Assembly (NCBI GenBank): GCA_044373665.1
Contig: JBIPNH010000037.1
Location: 1 to 19,465, forward strand
Reading direction: 5' to 3'
Length of the DNA: 19,465 nt
Source: JABMMZ01 sp044373665
GTDB taxonomy: Bacteria > Bacteroidota > Bacteroidia > NS11-12g > UBA955
A program made the translations under genes and the position numbers. Positions 14,479-19,465 of the stretch are shown here, in pieces. Numbering within the stretch: position 1 is the stretch's first letter; every line of letters starts with the position of its first letter. The notes under the pieces are model-generated. The model was not told the origin of the DNA, did no database searches, and worked only from the letters and a program-made list of their open reading frames with translations.

Positions 14479-15663
14479 ATGAGTCAAATGTCACATTTCG
14501 TTTTGTTTGATGATGAACACATCAGTCATCTTTTCCCTTTTACACTTACCCGTCCTGCAGCAGAGATTCGTTGTGGCATTTTAACAATCTCTCAAAAATG
14601 GCAAAAGCACCTAGAATCGCAAGTTGCATATAAAACCGTTTCTTATCTTTCTGAAAAATATAAACCTATTGCAGGGGATAATATTTTACATGTAAATGGA
14701 CGTTTGTTACCCAATAATTCTATTGTAAAGCAAATTAAAGAATTGAAAATGGGGCAAAAACTGCTGTATAACAGTATGCTTTTGGCTTACGTTACTACTT
14801 CTGAAGATGAGTATGAAACGGTAACGGCACAAGATGCGCCATTGATGCTTGAACGGATTCACCATATTTTTACTTACAACGGTTCTCAGATAAAACAAGA
14901 TTTTGAACTCATTTGTAGTGGCAGACAGTCGCAAGAAATAAGTAATACAAATACAGTGCTTGGTAATAATCCTATTTTTTTGGAAAAAGGAGCAAAAGTG
15001 GAAGCAAGTATTTTAAATGCAACTGACGGTCCCCTTTATATTGGTGAAGAGTCCGAAATAATGGAAGGAAGTATGATTAGAGGTCCATTTGCTTTGTGTG
15101 AACATTCTGCAGTTAAAATGGGGGCTAAAATTTATGGAGATACCACAGTTGGTCCCTACAGTAAAGTAGGTGGCGAAGTGAATAATTCTGTAATATTCGC
15201 CTATTCGAATAAAGGGCACGACGGTTTTTTGGGGAATTCGGTGTTAGGAGAATGGTGTAATTTGGGTGCCGATACCAATAATTCAAATTTAAAAAACAAC
15301 TATGAAGAAGTAAAACTTTGGAATTATGTAAGTGAAAGTTTCGAAAAAACAGGGTTACAGTTTTGTGGTTTATTTATGGGCGACCACAGCAAATGCGGCA
15401 TAAATACCATGTTTAATACAGGAACAGTTGTGGGAGTGTCCTCTAATTTGTTTGGGGCAGGTTTCCCACGTAATTTTGTGCCTTCTTTCAGTTGGGGCGG
15501 TGCACAAGGAATGACAACCTATACAACCAAAAAAGCTTTTCAAACAGCCGATATTGTAATGAAAAGAAGAGGCTTAAGTTTGGAAGAAATGGATAAAAAG
15601 ATTTTAGAAGTAATTTACGAAAAAGAAACAAAATACAGAACTTGGGAAAAAAATGAACAATAG
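14479..15663 (+). CDS. Alternative GlmU-like protein (sugar nucleotidyltransferase / left-handed beta-helix)
   Basis: The protein, 394 residues from ATG 14479, matches the 'alternative bacterial GlmU' group, predicted to act as N-acetylglucosamine-1-phosphate uridylyltransferase and/or glucosamine-1-phosphate acetyltransferase for peptidoglycan precursors. The N-terminus has the group's LFDD and LFPFTLTRPAAEIRCGILT segments rather than the classical G-x-G-T-R-M loop of GlmU. From about residue 155 hexapeptide-type repeats (LGNNPIFLEKGAKVEASIL, GPLYIGEESEIMEGSMI, and others) form a left-handed beta-helix. The start could also be ATG 14488, giving MSHFVLFDD, closest to relatives; a TTG at 14467 is less likely. 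A -7-like TTACTTTG (one mismatch) lies at 14462-14469. It overlaps tpiA by 11 bases, so the two are probably co-translated. Catalytic activities were not verified. Confidence 0.85.
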   Translation: MSQMSHFVLFDDEHISHLFPFTLTRPAAEIRCGILTISQKWQKHLESQVAYKTVSYLSEKYKPIAGDNILHVNGRLLPNNSIVKQIKELKMGQKLLYNSMLLAYVTTSEDEYETVTAQDAPLMLERIHHIFTYNGSQIKQDFELICSGRQSQEISNTNTVLGNNPIFLEKGAKVEASILNATDGPLYIGEESEIMEGSMIRGPFALCEHSAVKMGAKIYGDTTVGPYSKVGGEVNNSVIFAYSNKGHDGFLGNSVLGEWCNLGADTNNSNLKNNYEEVKLWNYVSESFEKTGLQFCGLFMGDHSKCGINTMFNTGTVVGVSSNLFGAGFPRNFVPSFSWGGAQGMTTYTTKKAFQTADIVMKRRGLSLEEMDKKILEVIYEKETKYRTWEKNEQ

Positions 15664-16414
15664 AAGAAAAATAGCCGCAGGCAATTGGAAAATGCACAAG
15701 ACCTTATTGGAAGGTCAAGGTTTAGCTCATGAAATTAGAACCATGGCAGAAACGGAATTAATGAATGATGCTGAAATTATACTATTTCCGCCATTTATAC
15801 ATTTGGTAACGCTTAAAAAACAATTAGAAGGTTCTCCTATTCAAATAGGTGCGCAAAATATGAATCAACATGAACAAGGTGCCTATACCGGAGAAATATC
15901 AGCCGCAATGTTGAGCTCTATAGGTATGAATTATGTGTTAATTGGTCACAGTGAAAGACGTCAGTATTACAACGAAACAACCGATTCATGTGCTTCAAAA
16001 ATCAAAGTTGCGTTGGCAAAAGGATTGCAAGTGGTGTATTGTATAGGTGAAACATTAGAGGAAAGAAACGATGCAAAACATTTTACAATAATAGAAAATC
16101 AATTAGAAGCTTTAAAAGGATTAAGTGAAAGTGAAATGAATTCAGTTGTTTTAGCTTATGAGCCGGTGTGGGCTATTGGCACAGGCGTAACAGCTTCTGC
16201 TGAACAAGCCAATGAAATGCATCAACACATTAGAAATGTCGTTGACTCTTTGTTTAATAACGAAGTAGCTCAAGCAATTTCTATTCTTTATGGCGGAAGT
16301 GTAAAGCCGGATAATGCCAAAGGATTGTTTGGGATGTCGGATATTGATGGCGCTTTAATTGGTGGAGCGGCACTATCTTCAAGAGATTTTATTGATATTG
16401 CAAAATCATTTTAA
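15653..16414 (+). CDS. tpiA: Triosephosphate isomerase
   Basis: TpiA interconverts dihydroxyacetone phosphate and glyceraldehyde 3-phosphate in glycolysis and gluconeogenesis. The 253-residue TIM barrel carries all active-site elements: Asn11 and Lys13 in AGNWKMHK, His99 in IGHSERR, Glu170 in AYEPVWAIGTG, the flexible loop after it, and the phosphate-binding LYGGSVKPDNA and GALIGGAAL segments. Length is normal. The start ATG lies within the end of the GlmU-like gene, an 11-base overlap implying coupled translation. The secreted esterase gene follows after five bases. Confidence 0.98.
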   Translation: MNNRRKIAAGNWKMHKTLLEGQGLAHEIRTMAETELMNDAEIILFPPFIHLVTLKKQLEGSPIQIGAQNMNQHEQGAYTGEISAAMLSSIGMNYVLIGHSERRQYYNETTDSCASKIKVALAKGLQVVYCIGETLEERNDAKHFTIIENQLEALKGLSESEMNSVVLAYEPVWAIGTGVTASAEQANEMHQHIRNVVDSLFNNEVAQAISILYGGSVKPDNAKGLFGMSDIDGALIGGAALSSRDFIDIAKSF

Positions 16415-16419
16415 CTAAT

Positions 16420-17850
16420 ATGAAATCAAAAATTGTTTGTGTCTTACTCCTGATTGTTGGGTTACAATTAAAAGCTCAAAAGTGGGTAGATACGGCCTAT
16501 CAAACAATTCAGATTTCTAATATAGTGTATGGAACCGCCATCGATTTTGGTGGACAAAACCGATTGTTAAGAATGGATGTAAGCATTCCCGCGAATGATA
16601 CGCCACCCACTTGTGGACGCCCCTTGCTCATAGCAATTCATGGTGGTGCTTTTATGGGAGGAAGTAAATCTACAGGTGCACCTCCATTTTTGATGAAAGA
16701 GTTTGCGCAAAGAGGTTATGTTACGGCTTCTATTAATTACCGTTTGGGGATGTTTCAAACGGCTTCGGCTATTAATTGTAATATCCCCAATTGGAATTGT
16801 TTGAATATGGCAGATACAGCAGAATGGTACAGAGCTGTTTACAGAGGAATGCAAGATGCAAAGGGCGCTATTCGTTTTTTGTTAAACCAAAAAGATTCCT
16901 TGAAAATTGACCCCAAAAACATCTTTGTAGTTGGAGAAAGTGCAGGCGGTTTCATTGCCTTGGCTACTGCATTTATTGACGATACATTAGAAAAACATCC
17001 AAGCTGCTATGCTATAAACACAGTGGCAAGACCCAATGCAATCTATGAATCGCCTTGTTTGGTTAGCACAGGACACACCACTTCGTTGTCGGCTTTAAAT
17101 TTGTCAAGACCAGACTTGGGTTCAATACATGGCGATTTAAATCCAACAAGTGTTAATTATACAATTAAAGGGGTAGGGAGCATCTATGGGGCTATTACTT
17201 ATGACTATTTTTCTAAATATGCCTATTCCAAATCTCCTGTTATTTATGCCTACCATCAACCCAATGATTTAATCGTTCCCTACAAGCAACAAAGGATTTT
17301 TCACGACTATAATATTTGCGCCCAAGGGTTTCCTGCTAATTGTCAATCTATTGTCAGTCGCCCTTATGTCTATGGTTCAAGTAGAATTTTTAATTTGATT
17401 AAAAAATTGAAACCAACTGTGCCTCAATTACCCGATTATTTATTTGACTCTACTCTTAATACAGCCAATTGTGCCATGCAAGTTTCCAATCCTGCACTTA
17501 CTGGTCATGCAATAGATCAGGGGAAATTGCGTTCTAAAAACATGGCTAATTTTTTTAGTAAACAAATTGATACTTCTTCCGCAAACTGCTTGCCAAGTGC
17601 CATTCAAACGGTTGAACAAAAAACAATTTTTAGAGTATTCCCCAATCCTAGTTCAGGTATTGTCAATATTCAAGTGAATGCCAATATCAATCAATGGACT
17701 ATTCAACTCAAAGAAATGTCAGGTAAAACTTTGAAAACGGTTGTTAATCAGAATGTAATTGAAATGAGTGAGTACAAGTCAGGACTTTATATGATAGTAC
17801 TGAGTGCCGATAATTACCAGCAATCAATAAAATTTCAATTCATTAAGTAA
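16420..17850 (+). CDS. Secreted alpha/beta-hydrolase (carboxylesterase-like) with T9SS sorting domain
   Basis: The 476-residue protein starts with a signal peptide (MKSKIVCVLLLIVGLQLKAQ). The catalytic domain (about 30-380) is an alpha/beta-hydrolase of the carboxylesterase/lipase type: oxyanion-hole HGGAF at 74-78, nucleophile elbow GESAGG with Ser174, and candidate acid Asp283 (QPNDLIVPY) and base His363 (TGHAI). Several cysteines in the catalytic domain suggest disulfides. Residues from about 404 form the C-terminal sorting domain (VFPNPSSGIVNIQ, and later YKSGLYMIVL), which directs export by the type IX system and removal or anchoring at the cell surface. Substrate is not evident. It sits five bases after tpiA, an unusual partner, and one base before the 57-residue gene, so it is probably the distal part of that operon. 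Confidence 0.88.
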   Translation: MKSKIVCVLLLIVGLQLKAQKWVDTAYQTIQISNIVYGTAIDFGGQNRLLRMDVSIPANDTPPTCGRPLLIAIHGGAFMGGSKSTGAPPFLMKEFAQRGYVTASINYRLGMFQTASAINCNIPNWNCLNMADTAEWYRAVYRGMQDAKGAIRFLLNQKDSLKIDPKNIFVVGESAGGFIALATAFIDDTLEKHPSCYAINTVARPNAIYESPCLVSTGHTTSLSALNLSRPDLGSIHGDLNPTSVNYTIKGVGSIYGAITYDYFSKYAYSKSPVIYAYHQPNDLIVPYKQQRIFHDYNICAQGFPANCQSIVSRPYVYGSSRIFNLIKKLKPTVPQLPDYLFDSTLNTANCAMQVSNPALTGHAIDQGKLRSKNMANFFSKQIDTSSANCLPSAIQTVEQKTIFRVFPNPSSGIVNIQVNANINQWTIQLKEMSGKTLKTVVNQNVIEMSEYKSGLYMIVLSADNYQQSIKFQFIK

Positions 17851-17851
17851 T

Positions 17852-18025
17852 ATGTTTAAACAGTTTTTTATTTTAATAGTCATGGCTCTCATGTCCACTG
17901 CTTTTTATTCGTGTAAAGCAAAAACTTGTGACGCAGCCAATAACGTTATAGAAGATAAAAGTTCAAGAAAGTCGAAAAATGTTGGTTTGTTTTCCAAAAA
18001 AGAAAGACGACGCGCCCGTTGGTAA
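17852..18025 (+). CDS. Small putative lipoprotein, basic C-terminus (57 aa)
   Basis: A 57-codon open frame begins ATG one base after the esterase stop and ends at TAA. The product starts with a short charged stretch and a hydrophobic segment, MFKQFFILIVMALMSTAFYSC, fitting a lipoprotein signal with Cys21 as the modified residue; the -2 Tyr makes the lipobox imperfect. The mature part is about 36 residues: CKAKTCDAANN, a Ser/Lys-rich stretch, and the strongly basic end KKERRRARW. Small Cys-led basic proteins of this kind occur in Bacteroidota, and I know no function for them. Its position argues for translation coupled to the esterase. That it is a real gene is supported by the signal-like start, tight spacing and low but coding-like composition; it remains unproven. 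Confidence 0.6.
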   Translation: MFKQFFILIVMALMSTAFYSCKAKTCDAANNVIEDKSSRKSKNVGLFSKKERRRARW

Positions 18026-18464
18026 ATGGATTTATAATAACCATTCTAATCAATGATTTTACTGTTTTATAAATAGTTGTTTTTGGGGATTTAAATTATA
18101 ATTAACTATTAATAATTTAATTTTTAAAAAAAGCATAAAAAATCAACATTATTCACTAATTTAAAAAAAAGATGACGTTTTTAGGTATATAGTCACAAAT
18201 ATTTAGCATAAAATAAGTAAAAAAGACTTGAAATTAGGGCTTAAAAAAATAAGTATATTTACTCAATTTATGCGAATGTTATCAACAATTTCATTATGAA
18301 TTTATGGCACAAATAGGTTATTTGTTAAAATTTTCAAAGTGTAAATTATTAAAATTGAGAAATTTGCGATTTTCACAAAAAATGAATGAAAAAAAATATT
18401 AAAAAAAGGCTATTGTTTTTCTCATTTTCTTTTTTGAAAATTAAAGAAACAATTTTTTAAATAT
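18026..18464. other. AT-rich intergenic region, no gene recognised
   Basis: About 440 bases with long A and T runs separate the 57-aa gene from the surface-protein gene. I found no open frame with coding character, no tRNA-like fold and no convincing TAnnTTTG element with a -33 partner. The promoter of the downstream gene should be here. An A/T-only inverted repeat at 18091-18120 is listed separately. Confidence 0.7.
18091..18125 (+). terminator. Possible weak terminator of the GlmU-like to 57-aa gene operon
   Basis: TTAAATTAT (18091-18099) and ATAATTTAA (18112-18120) are perfect 9-bp complements with a 12-base loop, followed by five T. The stem holds only A-T pairs, so stability is low. It is the best hairpin after the operon, but could be chance in AT-rich DNA. 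Confidence 0.25.
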
Positions 18465-19465
18465 ATGAAGTTATTATCAAACACAACTTTTGCCTTTAAA
18501 AAGAAATCAACTATCCTTTTTAAGTTTTCTTTCTTATTTTTGTCTATAACTATGATAACAGACATTTATTCTCAAACGCCAAGTATTGGTCCGTGGTTAC
18601 CCAACAATCAAACAAGCACACAACATGATTTGGGTGTGGGCACAAGCTCACCAAGAGGGAAACAAGAAATTATTTATTGCCCTCAAAAAGACCCACAAGA
18701 CGGATTGATTGTTACAGCTAAAGACTGTAATCCATCAGCTATTGGTTCAGGTTTAGGTGAAGGGAATTGGCAAATTGCAGACATTAACGACCCCAATGTA
18801 ATTCCAATTCCGCCGCTAACTCTATCTCCATTTATTCAAAGATTACCGTCTGTTTTTTCATCAGGGATTACCAAAAACAATCTTTTTTGGGTTAGAACAG
18901 AAGATTTTGGAAGCGGAGGTGGAATAACAAGTAATGGGGCTTATAATTTCAAAACACATTTTATAGTAAACAGTGAAGGGAGAGTTGGCGTAAACACTAT
19001 GAATCCAAGAGCGCAGTTTGATGTAGTGCAACCCAATAATGCACTATTAAATAATACACCTACTGCAATTTTCTCAAAAAGAAGTTTTGGTGTACCCTCT
19101 GTACCAACAGGTGTTGGAGGTGGTTTAATGGCAGACGCTTTCAGAACTAGTCAAATAATGTTTTTTAACCGTCTTGGTGCAGGGGCATACAACAGCATTA
19201 TACAACAAGGCGACCAAGCAATTATATACTCCGATGGTGGTAATTCTGATGGAAGTAATGTGGGTGGCACATTTGCCATTGCTCCGTGGGGTACAGATGG
19301 AGGGTTAAGAATGGATGCTAATGGTAATACTGAGTTAAGAGGTTTTATGCGTGCTACAAAATTAATTGCAAATGCCCAATGGTGGCCCGATTTTGTATTT
19401 CATAGCAGTTATAATTTAATGCCATTGAGTGAAGTAGCTAAATTCATTAACACCAAACACCACCT
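18465..19465 (+). CDS. Secreted cell-surface / tail-fibre-like protein (3' end outside window)
   Basis: From ATG 18465 the frame stays open for 333 codons to the right edge. The start has a long signal peptide: a basic stretch, the hydrophobic KFSFLFLSITMIT, and cleavage likely near DIYSQ (about residue 37). The body is Gly/Asn-rich with beta-type composition and contains GRVGVNTMNP (172-181), a version of the GxVGIGTxxP motif that recurs in Bacteroidota surface and fibre-like proteins. Near the edge WWPDFVF (306-312) and LMPLSEVAKFI match the conserved closing region before an intramolecular-chaperone-like or sorting C-terminus in these proteins. Probably an adhesin or surface-layer component; the exact role is unknown. 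The missing end would decide whether it bears a T9SS sorting domain. Confidence 0.75.
   Translation, partial: MKLLSNTTFAFKKKSTILFKFSFLFLSITMITDIYSQTPSIGPWLPNNQTSTQHDLGVGTSSPRGKQEIIYCPQKDPQDGLIVTAKDCNPSAIGSGLGEGNWQIADINDPNVIPIPPLTLSPFIQRLPSVFSSGITKNNLFWVRTEDFGSGGGITSNGAYNFKTHFIVNSEGRVGVNTMNPRAQFDVVQPNNALLNNTPTAIFSKRSFGVPSVPTGVGGGLMADAFRTSQIMFFNRLGAGAYNSIIQQGDQAIIYSDGGNSDGSNVGGTFAIAPWGTDGGLRMDANGNTELRGFMRATKLIANAQWWPDFVFHSSYNLMPLSEVAKFINTKHH

Noticed and set aside
18465..19465. Prophage tail-fibre gene
   Set aside because: The motifs also occur in ordinary Bacteroidota surface proteins, a signal peptide is present, and no other phage gene is seen in the window.
1..19465. CRISPR array, toxin-antitoxin pair, insertion sequence, integrase or tRNA gene
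   Set aside because: No spaced direct repeats, transposase motifs, terminal inverted repeats or cloverleaf-like sequences were found by reading; a covariance-model and repeat search would be needed to exclude small cases.

Overview
The window looks like chromosomal DNA of a low-GC member of the Bacteroidota. Four things point there: promoters of the TTTG / TAnnTTTG type instead of the sigma70 -35/-10 form, an esterase with a C-terminal PNPSSG-type sorting domain (type IX secretion), a DUF4920 lipoprotein, and the gene order L31 type B - 'alternative' GlmU-like protein - triosephosphate isomerase. Order or family cannot be fixed from this stretch. I see no rRNA, tRNA, CRISPR array, insertion sequence or integrase.

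Left part (1-4761): an aconitase runs off the left edge on the minus strand. It is divergent from a DUF4920 lipoprotein gene that ends in a clear intrinsic terminator, followed by uvrA. uvrA converges on, and overlaps, the end of a minus-strand block.

Minus-strand block (4741-9679): read in transcription order, a TviB/WbpO-like nucleotide-sugar dehydrogenase, dnaG primase, and a RemB/Wzi-like outer-membrane beta-barrel protein whose start lies at, or inside, the end of dnaG.

Plus-strand block (9810-13338): a NodB-type polysaccharide deacetylase and a membrane GT2 glycosyltransferase sharing an ATGA stop/start, a LolC/E-like FtsX permease that has to start at GTG directly after an inverted repeat, and a small TrpF-like barrel protein lacking the catalytic cysteine. 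The dehydrogenase and the deacetylase are transcribed divergently from a 130-bp region carrying an inverted repeat (AAAGTATAC...GTATACTTT) that overlaps the predicted promoter. Together they suggest an envelope or exopolysaccharide module with shared control (inference).

Right part (13326-19465): trmB on the minus strand; then on the plus strand rpmE2 with a strong promoter and terminator, and a compact run of an alternative GlmU-like enzyme, tpiA, a secreted T9SS esterase and a 57-residue putative lipoprotein. After about 440 bases of very AT-rich DNA, a long secreted surface protein starts and runs off the right edge.

Most genes are housekeeping or recognisable envelope families. I did not find a convincing new defence or mobile system. 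The best leads are the divergent inverted-repeat operator, the inverted repeat abutting the GTG start of the permease, the catalytically degenerate TrpF-like protein, and the tiny lipoprotein behind the T9SS esterase.
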